Source of the DNA: Hyphomicrobiaceae bacterium
GTDB taxonomy: Bacteria; Pseudomonadota; Alphaproteobacteria; Rhizobiales; Aestuariivirgaceae
Length of the DNA: 64,000 bases
NCBI GenBank assembly: GCA_900298995.1
Contig: OMIC01000026.1
Coordinates: 23,990-87,989 of the forward strand
Reading direction: 5' to 3'
Below the pieces are notes generated by a model that saw only the letters and a list, made by a program, of their open reading frames with translations, was not told the origin of the DNA and made no database searches. Shown in pieces: positions 40,988 through 50,798 of the stretch (positions within the stretch are counted from its first letter, which is position 1; every line of letters starts with the position of its first letter). The translations under genes and the position numbers were made by a program.

Positions 40988-43900
40988 TCAGGGCGCAGTC
41001 ACGGTGACAGCGCCCGGCGCGGTGCGGGCGTTGAGGGCGGGACGGTACATGTCCTCCACGCTCGCGCCCGGATGCGCATAGCTTCCGGGCGCAACGGCCC
41101 GCACCATATAGGCGAGCCTTGCGGTGGAATTCGTGAAACTCGCCACGAAGCGGTCATCGCGGAACTCGGTATAGGCTGCCCAGGTGGTGTCCGTGAGCCA
41201 GGCGAGGTTGCCAATCCCGCCTGATGCGATGAGGGTGGTGTTCTCGATCTCGAAGCCCGCGGGCAGCGGATCGACAAGCAGGAAGTTGCCGGTCTCGGCG
41301 TCGCCTTCGGAGCGCATCACGTCGAGGACGGCCACAAGCCGCGTGTTCTGTTTCACGGTTGCGATGTCGACGGGTTCCCCCTCGGGCGTGAAATAGGCGC
41401 GGGTGATGGTAAGACCGTTGCTGGCGGCTGGTTCGGGTGCGCGGGGCGAGCCCGACACGGCCACCGCAGCCCGGAGCGGCGTGCTGCCGAGGTTGGCGAT
41501 GCGGATGTCGGAGGCAAGTCCTGCCTCACGCCAGATCTGGTTGAGGACGCCGTCATGCGCCTTGCCGTTCACGGTGAGGCGGATCGATTTTCCTTCCTCG
41601 CTGACGGCGCGTGCGGCGAGCACCATCCAGGCCATGTCCTGGGTCGAGGCGTAGGAGGAGCGGGCGCGCTGTTCCTCGATGACGCTCATCGCGGTGCGGA
41701 TCACCTGCGGCCTGGCTCGGGCCTCGGTCGCGAGCGCCAGTATCGCGGAGGCGTCGCGCAATACGCTGCCATAGTCGGTACGCCAGCCGCTGTTGCCCGT
41801 TGACTGGGCAGGCTGGCCAAGCGCTTCGCCTGCCGAGGCAAAGGCCTGGCTTGCGCGGTCGCTGTCGCCCAGCATGGCGAGTGCCGCGCCGATCTGGGCA
41901 CGCGCGAGCGGCGAGCCGAAGTCGTTCATCCGGGTATCGGCGAGATATTTGAGATCGCCCACCGGCGCGCGGCCTGCACGCGCGAGGACATAGAGCGCAT
42001 AGGCCATGTCCTGACCGCCACCCGGTACGATGTCGGGCGCATTGCCAACCGTGTTGCGGATATAGTCGAGCGCGGCCACCAGCGACTCCTCCGGTACCGT
42101 GAAGCCTTTCTCGCGGGCGCGCAGCATGAAATCCGCGACATAGGCCGTCAGCCACAGGCTCGACTCGTCCCACGAGGTTGACCACAGGCCGAAGGAGCCT
42201 GCGCCGGACTGGCGGTCGAGAAGCCGGTTGACCGCCCGCTGGAGCCGCTCCTGAAGATCGGCACCGATCTCGTCGGCGCTGAGCCCGAGGTCGCCCAGAT
42301 AGAGCAGGGGAAGGGCACGGCTCACGGTCTGCTCGGTGCAGCCATAGGGGTAACGGTCGAGTTCCCTAACGAGACCCGCCGCGTCGATCTGCGGCAGCGG
42401 GCTGACCGAGAGCGCAACGGCGCCTGTGCCGGGAAGCATTTCGGCGAGGAGATCCTTGCCGAGCGTCAGTGCGCCGCCGCCTGCGGCAAGCGGCATGGTG
42501 ATGCGGCGGGTGACCGGCGGATTGGCTGGAAGAATGCCGAGGGCGAAGTCCTGGTCGAGCAGCAGGTCTGCGGGCCCCTTCAGGGTCGCGACCACCGAGA
42601 CCTCGCCCGGCCCTACGGCCGTCACGGGCACGGTAAGGCTGGTGCGCGCCCCCGCGCCGCCGAGCTTGAAGGTCTGAATCCTGGCCTGGGTGGGTGCAGC
42701 CAGCGGACCATCGAGCGAGACACCCAGCGTGTAGGTTCCTTCGGGCGCCTCGGCGTTGACAATGTCAAAGCGCAGAAGCGAGGTATCGCCAGCCGCGAGG
42801 AAGCGCGGCAGCGTTCCGGAGACCACCACAGGATCGCGGGCGATCACATCCACCGAGGCGTGTCCCAGACGGTCCCGTGTCCAGGCGACGGCCATGACAC
42901 GGATGGTGCCGTTGAAGGCGGGGATGTCGAAATCCACCGATGCCGTACCGTCGGCGCTTACGCGCACAATGCCCGAATAGAAGCTGAGGGGCTTCTGTGC
43001 CGGAGGCGGCGCGTTGAACAGCGCTCCGCCATCGCCTCCGGAGCGGAGGCGTCCGGGTTCGCCCTGCATGCCGTCGATGAGAAGACCGTAGATGTCCCGC
43101 AGCTCGGCGCCGAGGCGCTTCTGACCGAAGTAGAAATTCTCGGGCGCGGGCGGATCGTAGCGGGTGAGGTTGAGGATGCCGACGTCCACGGCGGCGACCG
43201 TCACGAATGCCTCCTCGCCTGCCGCGAGATTGCCGAGGCGCACGGGCACGGTGAGCCGCGTGCGCGGTTTCATGGATTGGGGCGTGTCCAGCGTCACGTC
43301 GAGCGTGCGGGTGGCGCGGTCGATACCGAACCAGGCCAGACCCATTGCACGGGCCGGCATGCGTCTGGCTGCGACGTCCATGGGCCGATAGAGGCTCGCC
43401 AGAACATAGGCGCCCGTACCCCAGCCTTCGCCGATGGTGATCGGCACAGTGAGCCCGCCTTCAGGCACGTCCACTTCGCGCGAGTCCAGCAGGCGCTCGC
43501 CGACGATCTCGATCACAGCCTTGCCGGCATAGCGGGCCTCGATCTTCAGGTTGACGGTGTCGCCCGTCCGGACATCGCTGCGATCCAGCGCGACCTTGAG
43601 CGTATCCGGCGTGTCGGCCTTGGCGGTGGAGGAGGTGTAATAGCCCGCTGCAAAATCGATCGAAGCGGGCGTCGCGCCGGGCGCCGTGATCTCGAGGCGG
43701 TATTCACCCCACGAGAGCGGGAGGGAGAGAACACCGGGCGTTTCACCGGTCAGGGCGATCGAGCCGTTCGAGACCCTCGCGCTCCGCGTCACCGATTCCC
43801 AGCGCCATTCGCCATTGCTGTTGAACCATTGCCAGTCGCGCACCAGACGCTTGAGAGTGAAGCTGATGTCGCTGCGGGACAGGAGGCGGCCCTCTGCGTC

Positions 43901-46219
43901 AACTGCAATCACGCGGAATTGGGCCGGCTGGCCCTCTGGCACCGCGCCATCGCCGAACTCAAGGCGTATGCCGATCATGGGCTGGGTCGCGGCCACCGGG
44001 AGGCTCAGCGTCCGCTCGACGGCCCGGCCGCCGGGTTCGCGCAGGCGCACGGCGACATCGGCCTTGAGCGGGCGGGTGGTGACGGGACGCTCGGGCAGGG
44101 GCAGGGTGAGGTCGGCATGGCCGCTGATGTCGGTCAGGGGCAGATCGCTGAGCGCGACCTGCACGGGGTCGGGCTGCTCATCCATCAGGCCGAAGCGGTA
44201 GCCTTTCCATTCCGGGAAGGGCGTGGTGTCAGCGGTGAGCGCGACATTGGCTTCGATTTCGAGTCCGGCGCCGGGCGCACCGAAGAGGTATCGGCCGTCA
44301 ACGGCGAGCAGCGCTTCGGTGCTCAGCCGGGCCAGCTTCGCGGCAAGTTCGAATTCGATACGGTCGGGGATGTAGTCCTCCACGAGGAAGGAGGTTTCAC
44401 CAACGGGGTCGCCATTGGGATCGGTCAGCGCCTTGACCCGCCAGGTTCCACCCTGAGCACCCGCCGGAATGGCAAAGCCGTGGCTGAAGCCGCCCGCGCC
44501 CTGGTCCGTGAGGCTCGCTGCAAGAAAGCGGACGCCGTCCGGGCGTTCAACGCGCAGGGTGAGCGGCGCGCCTGCAAGCGCCACGGCCTTGTCGTCACGC
44601 AGCAGCACGGTCACGTTGACGGTCTCGCCACGGCGATAGACACCGCGCTCGGCGTAGACGAAGGCATCGACCGGCCCCGGCGCAGCGCGGCCATCGACAC
44701 CGCGGTCGGTGAGGTCAAAGGCAGGCTGCTGGAGATCGATGAAGCTGTAACCCTCGGCGTCGGACTGGGCGACGACAAGGGCTGGCGCCTGACCGCCCTC
44801 GCCCTTCAGAAGTCCCGCCTCGAAAAGTGCCTGGCCATTCACATCGGGTGCAGTCTCGGCCAGCACCTCGTTGTTGCGGGCAATGAGGCGCAGGCGGGCC
44901 TGCGTGACCGGTGCCGCCGTTGCAAGCGAGCGCAGGCGCACATGCAGGCCATCCTTGCCGCTCATGGTCGACAGCCCGAGGTCGGAAACGACGAACCATT
45001 GCGTTGCGACGGTGTCGAAATCATTGTCCGATCGACTGGCGGGCCTCGCGGTGAGCACGTAGAGCCCTGGCGCCATCCGGCCCATGGCCTCGTCAACCGG
45101 GATCGCGGTCGTGACATCCTCGTTGAGGGGGTCGGGTGTTTCAACACTGCCCCGCCAGACAAGCGCGCCCTTTGCGCTCGCAATCTCGTCGGCCCTGTAG
45201 CCGCTGATCTGGGCGCGGAAATCGGTGCTCATGACGCTGTCGATCAGGTTGCGGTCACCGATGCGGTAGAGCGTCAGGCTGGCTGCGCGGCTGTTGACGG
45301 AAATCAGCGGGATGCCGGTCTGGCCGGTGCGAGCAAGGACATAGGCATTGCCCGTGAACCGCACGGAGGGGCTGCGGTCGCGCACGTAGAATTCGAAGGT
45401 CGCGTCCTTCACCGTGACGTCGTCGATCGCTGCCGGAAGGCCCTTGCGCACGGTGATGCTGTATCGTTCGCCGTATTTCAGGCCTTCGACGCAGAGCCGC
45501 GTGCCTTCGGCGGTGACGGCGGCGACGGGGCCCGGCTGCTGGGTGACATAGGCGGTGAAGTCGGTCAGGGTCCGCGACAGCGGCTCGGACATCTCGAAGC
45601 AGGCGCGCGGTGGCGCCATGTCGCTATCCACCTTGTAATCGGTGACACGGAAGCCGTGCTGGGCGCGCATGGCCTCATATGCCGCGCGGATGCTGGCATC
45701 CTCCGCGAGCTGGAGACTTTCCTTGTAGGCGATGAGCGCCGGACGCCAGATCTCGCGGACGGCAAAGCCCTGGGCAGCGAGATTGAGTGCTGCGGCCTTC
45801 TGCTGTGGCTGGCTCAGCAAGCTATAGGCCTTGAGCGCCGCGCCGATGAGCTTGCCTGGCAGGGCGTAGGCATCTCCGTCATTGAGCGGCGTTGCGGCGG
45901 CAAGCTGCTGGGCGAGTTCCAGCCAGAGGGCGCCATCCTCCGGGTAGAGGGTGAGGAACTGCTCGAGCGAGGCGGCCGCCAGGCGGGCGTTGCCCGCCGC
46001 TTCGGCGGCGTTGATGTCCTGGTCGATCTGGGTCTCTGTGCGGCTGACCTCGGGCGCAATGCGCGCAAGTTCGGCGTCGTAGTCTGTCATGTAATAGGTG
46101 AACTGGTCTACGGGAAAGCCGGTGGCGGCCAGAGCACCTGACGGGGTGACAGCGGTGGCGCCGAGAATGAGCAGGACAGTTGCGAGGAGCGACCGAAACC
46201 AGGCCCGTTGCAGTGTCAT
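40988..46219 (-). CDS. Bacterial alpha-2-macroglobulin, thioester-containing
   Basis: 1743 residues from MTLQRAWFRSLLATVLL, with signal peptide (ATAVTPSGALA region) and GGAGGAA before the start. Arrays of MG domains, a bait-like region, and the thioester motif CTEQ in YPYGCTEQTVSR at about Cys1294. An alpha/alpha-barrel thioester domain and receptor-like C-terminus follow. Traps proteases in the periplasm, protecting the envelope, in partnership with PBP1C repair. No lipobox Cys is seen at the N-terminus, unlike the E. coli lipoprotein YfhM, so it may be soluble. Confidence 0.93.
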   Translation of the reverse strand: MTLQRAWFRSLLATVLLILGATAVTPSGALAATGFPVDQFTYYMTDYDAELARIAPEVSRTETQIDQDINAAEAAGNARLAAASLEQFLTLYPEDGALWLELAQQLAAATPLNDGDAYALPGKLIGAALKAYSLLSQPQQKAAALNLAAQGFAVREIWRPALIAYKESLQLAEDASIRAAYEAMRAQHGFRVTDYKVDSDMAPPRACFEMSEPLSRTLTDFTAYVTQQPGPVAAVTAEGTRLCVEGLKYGERYSITVRKGLPAAIDDVTVKDATFEFYVRDRSPSVRFTGNAYVLARTGQTGIPLISVNSRAASLTLYRIGDRNLIDSVMSTDFRAQISGYRADEIASAKGALVWRGSVETPDPLNEDVTTAIPVDEAMGRMAPGLYVLTARPASRSDNDFDTVATQWFVVSDLGLSTMSGKDGLHVRLRSLATAAPVTQARLRLIARNNEVLAETAPDVNGQALFEAGLLKGEGGQAPALVVAQSDAEGYSFIDLQQPAFDLTDRGVDGRAAPGPVDAFVYAERGVYRRGETVNVTVLLRDDKAVALAGAPLTLRVERPDGVRFLAASLTDQGAGGFSHGFAIPAGAQGGTWRVKALTDPNGDPVGETSFLVEDYIPDRIEFELAAKLARLSTEALLAVDGRYLFGAPGAGLEIEANVALTADTTPFPEWKGYRFGLMDEQPDPVQVALSDLPLTDISGHADLTLPLPERPVTTRPLKADVAVRLREPGGRAVERTLSLPVAATQPMIGIRLEFGDGAVPEGQPAQFRVIAVDAEGRLLSRSDISFTLKRLVRDWQWFNSNGEWRWESVTRSARVSNGSIALTGETPGVLSLPLSWGEYRLEITAPGATPASIDFAAGYYTSSTAKADTPDTLKVALDRSDVRTGDTVNLKIEARYAGKAVIEIVGERLLDSREVDVPEGGLTVPITIGEGWGTGAYVLASLYRPMDVAARRMPARAMGLAWFGIDRATRTLDVTLDTPQSMKPRTRLTVPVRLGNLAAGEEAFVTVAAVDVGILNLTRYDPPAPENFYFGQKRLGAELRDIYGLLIDGMQGEPGRLRSGGDGGALFNAPPPAQKPLSFYSGIVRVSADGTASVDFDIPAFNGTIRVMAVAWTRDRLGHASVDVIARDPVVVSGTLPRFLAAGDTSLLRFDIVNAEAPEGTYTLGVSLDGPLAAPTQARIQTFKLGGAGARTSLTVPVTAVGPGEVSVVATLKGPADLLLDQDFALGILPANPPVTRRITMPLAAGGGALTLGKDLLAEMLPGTGAVALSVSPLPQIDAAGLVRELDRYPYGCTEQTVSRALPLLYLGDLGLSADEIGADLQERLQRAVNRLLDRQSGAGSFGLWSTSWDESSLWLTAYVADFMLRAREKGFTVPEESLVAALDYIRNTVGNAPDIVPGGGQDMAYALYVLARAGRAPVGDLKYLADTRMNDFGSPLARAQIGAALAMLGDSDRASQAFASAGEALGQPAQSTGNSGWRTDYGSVLRDASAILALATEARARPQVIRTAMSVIEEQRARSSYASTQDMAWMVLAARAVSEEGKSIRLTVNGKAHDGVLNQIWREAGLASDIRIANLGSTPLRAAVAVSGSPRAPEPAASNGLTITRAYFTPEGEPVDIATVKQNTRLVAVLDVMRSEGDAETGNFLLVDPLPAGFEIENTTLIASGGIGNLAWLTDTTWAAYTEFRDDRFVASFTNSTARLAYMVRAVAPGSYAHPGASVEDMYRPALNARTAPGAVTVTAP

Positions 46220-46327
46220 GGGATTCCTCCATCCGTGCGCGAAAAAAGCTTCGGTCCGGCATGGGCCGCTTGTCAACAGCCCTCCAGCAGTCTCCGCAGG
46301 GTTTGCGGCGGAAGAATGAAGGCCGGA

Positions 46328-46480
46328 TCAGGGCTTGGGCTGGTCGTCGTCCTGGAGGATGCGCCAGGCGGCGCCCTCGAGATCGTCATACTGGCCGGAC
46401 TTGAGTGACCAGATGAAGGCGGCAAGACCGATGCCGCCCATGAACAGCGCGACGGGGATGAGATAGAGGAGACCGGTCAT
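46328..46480 (-). CDS. ccoS: Cbb3-type oxidase assembly protein CcoS
   Basis: 50 residues: MTGLLYLIPVALFMGGIGLA, AFIWSLKSGQYDDLEGAAWR, ILQDDDQPKP. One membrane helix followed by the conserved SLKSGQYDDLEGAAWRIL, diagnostic of CcoS/FixS, required for cofactor insertion into the cbb3 oxidase. Its ATG overlaps the ccoI stop (ATGA at 46477-46480). Last gene of the cco cluster. Confidence 0.93.
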   Translation of the reverse strand: MTGLLYLIPVALFMGGIGLAAFIWSLKSGQYDDLEGAAWRILQDDDQPKP

Positions 46481-48765
46481 GCGGCTCTCCTCACGGCGTG
46501 GTCCACTCGGCCCGCCTCGCGTGTGGCCGGGGAGGCGACCGGACCAGCCGGGCTGAGCCTGGCGCGCAGCGCGTTGGCGATGACGATGATCGAGGATGTG
46601 GACATGGCGATGGCGGCAACCAGCGGAGAGACGAGGCCTGCCATGGCGAGGGGCACGGCAAGCACATTGTAACCGACGGCCAGCGCGAAATTCTCGCGTG
46701 CGATGCGCTGGGCACGGCGGCCCATGGTGACAGCGGCGGCCACGGCAGCGACGGACTGGCCCATCCACACCGTCTGGGCTGCGGTGCGGCCGATGTCGGA
46801 GGCGGTGGCGGGCGCCATGGAGCTGTAGCCCGCAGCAAGCGCGGGCGCATCGTTGATGCCATCGCCAACCATCAGCACGCGGCCGCCGGCCCGCCCTAGC
46901 GCCTCGACATAGGCCAGCTTGGCTTGAGGGCTGGCACGGGAGACCGCCTGCTCGATGCCGACGGCCTGAGCGACGCGGGCGACGGCAGCCGGCCTGTCGC
47001 CGGACAGGAGATGAACGTCGAGCCCCATGGCGGACAGGGCCGTGACGGTGGCGGCCGCGTCCGGACGCAAGCTGTCCTCGAACTGGAAGATGACCGGGGC
47101 GCGGGCGCCGCGCCGGAAGGCGAATTCGAGAAGGCCCTGGTCCTCGTCCGGTTCCCCGACGCCGCACCAGGCACGGCTGCCGAGCCTGAGGGTCTCGCCG
47201 CCGAATGTTCCCGAGAGGCCAAGGCCGGGATGCTCCGCGACCTCGGTCGGCACGGCGGGCGTGATGTGGCGGCGGACCGCTTCGCGCATGAGCGCGCACG
47301 AGAGCGGGTGCCTGCTGTGCTGGGCGAGGCCTGCGGCCAGCGTCAGCGTTTCGGTGGAGATCGCGGGTGGCGCCACAAGCGACGGCTCGCCGCGTGTCAG
47401 GGTACCTGTCTTGTCGAAGATCACCGTGTCGACGGCGCTGAGTTTTTCGAGCGCCGCGCCATCCTTGATCATGATGCCGGAGCGGAACAGCCGCCCGCTG
47501 GCGACAACCTGCACGGCGGGAACCGCGAGGCCCAGCGCGCAGGGACAGGTGATGATGAGGACCGCGACGGCGGCCATGATCGCGTCATGCCAGCCGTGGC
47601 CGAGCAGGAGCCAGCCCGCAAGCGTGGCGGCGGCGAGGGTGTGGACTGCCGGAGAATAGAAGCGCGCGAGCCGGTCGGCGATGCGGATATAGCGCGACTG
47701 GCCCTGTTCGGCGGCGGACATGAGGCGCACGAGTTCGCTCAGGAAGGTATCGTTGCCGGCCGCGGTGATCTCGACGGTGAGCGGAGCGGTGAGGCTCAGT
47801 TCGCCGGCATGGACAGTGGCGCCGGGGCGCACGGTCTCGGGCGCGCTCTCGCCGGTGAGGAGCGAGCGGTCCATGTCGCTCACTCCCTCGCGAACGATGC
47901 CGTCGGCGGGAAGACGGTCACCCGCCGCGACGGCCACGCGCATGCCGGCCTTGAGGTCGCGGGCTGGGACATAGCGGCGTGTTCCGTCGTCCCCGATCAC
48001 GCTGGCGCCTTCGGAGGACAGCGAGACGAGCTGTGCGATGGCCGAGCGGGCGCGGGCGCGCATCAGGTGGTCGAGATAGCGGCCGGCGAGCAGAAAGAAC
48101 AGCAGGGTGACGGCGGCATCGAAATAGGCATGCGCCTCGCCATGGAAGGTTTCGTAGAGGCTCATGAGCGCGGCCAGCAGAACGCCCAGCGAGATCGGCA
48201 CGTCCATGTTGACCCAGCCCAGCCGCAGGGCGCTGACCGCCGAGCGGAAGAAGGGCCTCCCCGCATAGGCAACGGCAGGCAGGGCGATCATGGCGGAGAG
48301 CCAGTGGAAGAGGTCGCGCGTGGCATCTTCGGCACCCGACCAGACGGAGACCGAGAGCAGCATGACATTGCCCGCGGCGAAGCCCGCGACCGCCAGGGCG
48401 CGCAGCAGGGCGGCGGCCTCGCGGTCATCGCGCGTCAGCCCGGTCTCGCGCGGATCGAAGGGGCGGGCCATGTAGCCGAGAATTCCGAGCCGGTCGATGA
48501 GCGCCTGGGGTGTGACGGCGGCGTCGCGGTAGACCACGGCGACGCGGCGACCGGTGAGATTGACACGTGCCGAGTTCACGCTCGCCATGGCGCCGAGGTC
48601 GGTCTCGATCCGGGCCATGGCCTCGGGTCGGTTCGCCTGGGGCACGAGAAACTCGATGCGCGAGAGGCCCGGGCCCGCGGTGGAAATCCAGCGAGCGGCA
48701 TCCTCGCCCTCCAGCCGGTAGGGCTGGAAGACCTCGCCGTCGATGGTGCAGCAGGGAAGCGTCAT
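46477..48765 (-). CDS. ccoI: Cu-exporting P1B-type ATPase CcoI/FixI
   Basis: 762 residues. N-terminal CC-containing segment (LPCCTIDG) and ferredoxin-like metal-binding region, about eight membrane helices, CPC transport motif in ITCPCALGLAVP, phosphorylation motif DKTGTLTRG, LLTGES and GDGINDAPAL. Supplies copper to the CuB centre of the cbb3 oxidase. Coupled to ccoS and overlapping ccoH by 4 bases. Confidence 0.95.
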   Translation of the reverse strand: MTLPCCTIDGEVFQPYRLEGEDAARWISTAGPGLSRIEFLVPQANRPEAMARIETDLGAMASVNSARVNLTGRRVAVVYRDAAVTPQALIDRLGILGYMARPFDPRETGLTRDDREAAALLRALAVAGFAAGNVMLLSVSVWSGAEDATRDLFHWLSAMIALPAVAYAGRPFFRSAVSALRLGWVNMDVPISLGVLLAALMSLYETFHGEAHAYFDAAVTLLFFLLAGRYLDHLMRARARSAIAQLVSLSSEGASVIGDDGTRRYVPARDLKAGMRVAVAAGDRLPADGIVREGVSDMDRSLLTGESAPETVRPGATVHAGELSLTAPLTVEITAAGNDTFLSELVRLMSAAEQGQSRYIRIADRLARFYSPAVHTLAAATLAGWLLLGHGWHDAIMAAVAVLIITCPCALGLAVPAVQVVASGRLFRSGIMIKDGAALEKLSAVDTVIFDKTGTLTRGEPSLVAPPAISTETLTLAAGLAQHSRHPLSCALMREAVRRHITPAVPTEVAEHPGLGLSGTFGGETLRLGSRAWCGVGEPDEDQGLLEFAFRRGARAPVIFQFEDSLRPDAAATVTALSAMGLDVHLLSGDRPAAVARVAQAVGIEQAVSRASPQAKLAYVEALGRAGGRVLMVGDGINDAPALAAGYSSMAPATASDIGRTAAQTVWMGQSVAAVAAAVTMGRRAQRIARENFALAVGYNVLAVPLAMAGLVSPLVAAIAMSTSSIIVIANALRARLSPAGPVASPATREAGRVDHAVRRAA

Positions 48766-49250
48766 GGATCAGCCTTCACGAAGAAGCGGAAGATCTTGTG
48801 GTAGTCCGGCACGCTCTCGCCCCGCGCGTCGATCTCGACCTCCCAGACACCGGGGGCGAGGGCGGCGCTGGCGCTGTAGACGCCCTGACCGGCTGCGGTG
48901 AAGACGAGCGACTGATCCTGCTTGTCGGTGACCGTGCGCTCCAGCGCGCCTGTCACGGCGAGGCCCTGGATCGGCGTGCCGGTTGAATCGGTGAAGGCGA
49001 GGCGGATGCTGTTCCGGTCGAAACCGAAATCCACCGACCAGCCGAGAGCTTCCTGCGCCCTAGCGCGTGCCAGGTCCTTGTCGAAGCTCTGGCTGGCGAC
49101 ATAGCCATTGGCGACGACGAGGCCCGACCACGTTGAATTCGCGAAATAGGCCATGGTGAGGTTGACGCCGATGATGACGCCGAAGAATGCGAGCAGCATG
49201 GCCAGGACGTGCCAGCCGGTGAGCTGCTTTTCGGTTGCGGCCATGGCCAT
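48762..49250 (-). CDS. ccoH: CcoH/FixH assembly protein
   Basis: 162 residues: one N-terminal membrane helix (WHVLAMLLAFFGVIIGVNLTMAYF) followed by a periplasmic beta-domain (SGLVVANGYVASQSFD... IDARGESVPDYHKIFRFFV). FixH domain, needed for stable assembly of cbb3 oxidase. AAGGAG lies 6 bases before the first ATG; a second in-frame ATG two codons later is possible. Confidence 0.92.
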   Translation of the reverse strand: MAMAATEKQLTGWHVLAMLLAFFGVIIGVNLTMAYFANSTWSGLVVANGYVASQSFDKDLARARAQEALGWSVDFGFDRNSIRLAFTDSTGTPIQGLAVTGALERTVTDKQDQSLVFTAAGQGVYSASAALAPGVWEVEIDARGESVPDYHKIFRFFVKADP

Positions 49251-49253
49251 GGT

Positions 49254-50777
49254 CTACTCCTTTTCGCCGGGTGCGTGGAAGATCGCGTCATAGCGGGCGC
49301 GCTCGGGCTCGCCCGCAGCGCCCAGTTCCTCCAACTGGAAGTGGAAGTTGCGTCGGTCATCCTCGAGAACCTCGGGATCACCGGTCGTGACGTAGATCTT
49401 GACGGCGCGAAGCCTGTCGGGCGGCACGGTGATGTCGAAACTCCGGGCGCGCGTGTCACTGTCGCCTACCATTTCCATGCTGGCGCCGGGCAGACCCTCG
49501 ATGCCGAGCCGGAAGACGCGCTGTTCCTGCCGCTTGTTGAGGATCTTGACGGTGTAACCGTTGCGCACGGCGCCATCGGACAGGGTGACGAAGAGTGGAT
49601 TGCGGTCGGGCACGACATTGACGTCAAGCTGGCTGCGGTGCACGAGGGTGAACAGCATGAACAGGCCCACCGCTGCCCAGAGCGAGAAATAGATGAGGGT
49701 GCGCGGCCGGAGCAGCCTGCGCCAGGTCCAGTGGCCGTGCTGTCCGGCGGCGTTCTCCGCATAGATCCGCGCAGTCGTGTAATTGATGAGGCCGCGCGGC
49801 TTGCCGACCTTGTCCATCACGGCATTGCAAGCGTCGATGCACAGCGCGCAATTGATGCATTCGAGCTGATTGCCGTCGCGGATGTCGATGCCCATCGGGC
49901 AGACGGCGACGCAGGCATTGCAATCGACGCAATCTCCCAGCCTTTGTCCCTGCGCCTCGGCCTTCTTGCGGCCCGCCATGCGCGGCTCGCCACGCCAGGC
50001 ATTGTAGGTGACGATGAGGGAGTCCTCGTCCAGCATGGCACCCTGAATGCGCGGCCAGGGGCACATGTAGGTGCAGACCTGCTCGCGCATGAATCCGGCG
50101 AAGGTGAAAGTGGTGGCGGTGAGGATTGCAATGGTGAAATAGGCGGTGGAGGGCGCGTCTCCGGTAACGAGTTCGCGCAGCAAGGTTGGCGCATCGGCGA
50201 AGTAGAAGACCCAGAAGCCACCGGTCGCCACGGCGATGAGAAGCCATATGGCGAGCTTGGCGGCACGCCTCGACAGCTTGGACAGGCTCCACGGTGCGGC
50301 ATCGAGCTTGATGCGGGCGTTGCGGTCACCCTCGATCCGGCTCTCGACCCAGACGTAGAGATCGGTCCAGACCGTCTGGGGGCAGGCATAGCCGCACCAA
50401 GCGCGGCCGAACAGGGATGTCACGAGAAACAACCCGACCCCCGCCATGATCAGCAGGCCCGCGACGTAATAGAACTCCTGTGGCCAGATCTCGATGAAGA
50501 AGAAATAGAACCGCCGGTTGGCGAGGTCGATGAGGATGGCCTGATCGGGCGCATCGCCCGGCCGTGTCCAGCGCAACCATGGTGAGACATAGTAAATGCT
50601 GAGCAGGACGACGAGGAGGATCCACTTCAGCCGGCGGAAGGTGCCATGTACCGTCTTGGGGTGGATGGCGACCCGCGAGGCATAGAGCGAGCGGTTCTGG
50701 GCCTTGTTGACGGCCTCCGCCTCGTGGTGGTCGACGTCCTGGGTGTCGCCGCCAAGCCTGTTGATGAGTTCCACCAT
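49254..50777 (-). CDS. ccoG: CcoG/FixG, membrane ferredoxin-like cupric reductase
   Basis: 507 residues with five or so membrane helices, NosR/NapH-like. Two [4Fe-4S] motifs: CVDCNACVAVCPMG and CINCALCIDACN, plus WCGYACPQTVW and CTYMCPWPRIQG. CcoG reduces Cu(II) to Cu(I) for cbb3 biogenesis in other alphaproteobacteria. The C-terminal Ig-like domain is exposed to the periplasm. 21 bases after ccoP. Confidence 0.95.
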   Translation of the reverse strand: MVELINRLGGDTQDVDHHEAEAVNKAQNRSLYASRVAIHPKTVHGTFRRLKWILLVVLLSIYYVSPWLRWTRPGDAPDQAILIDLANRRFYFFFIEIWPQEFYYVAGLLIMAGVGLFLVTSLFGRAWCGYACPQTVWTDLYVWVESRIEGDRNARIKLDAAPWSLSKLSRRAAKLAIWLLIAVATGGFWVFYFADAPTLLRELVTGDAPSTAYFTIAILTATTFTFAGFMREQVCTYMCPWPRIQGAMLDEDSLIVTYNAWRGEPRMAGRKKAEAQGQRLGDCVDCNACVAVCPMGIDIRDGNQLECINCALCIDACNAVMDKVGKPRGLINYTTARIYAENAAGQHGHWTWRRLLRPRTLIYFSLWAAVGLFMLFTLVHRSQLDVNVVPDRNPLFVTLSDGAVRNGYTVKILNKRQEQRVFRLGIEGLPGASMEMVGDSDTRARSFDITVPPDRLRAVKIYVTTGDPEVLEDDRRNFHFQLEELGAAGEPERARYDAIFHAPGEKE

Positions 50778-50798
50778 GATCCCCGCCGGACCGCGCCG

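Noticed and set aside
42860..46141. 1093-codon open frame on the + strand
   Set aside because: Fully antisense to the alpha-2-macroglobulin gene, whose protein is clearly recognisable. High GC and codon bias leave the opposite frame open; the translation has no family features.
46924..48804. 626-codon open frame on the + strand
   Set aside because: Antisense shadow of ccoI.
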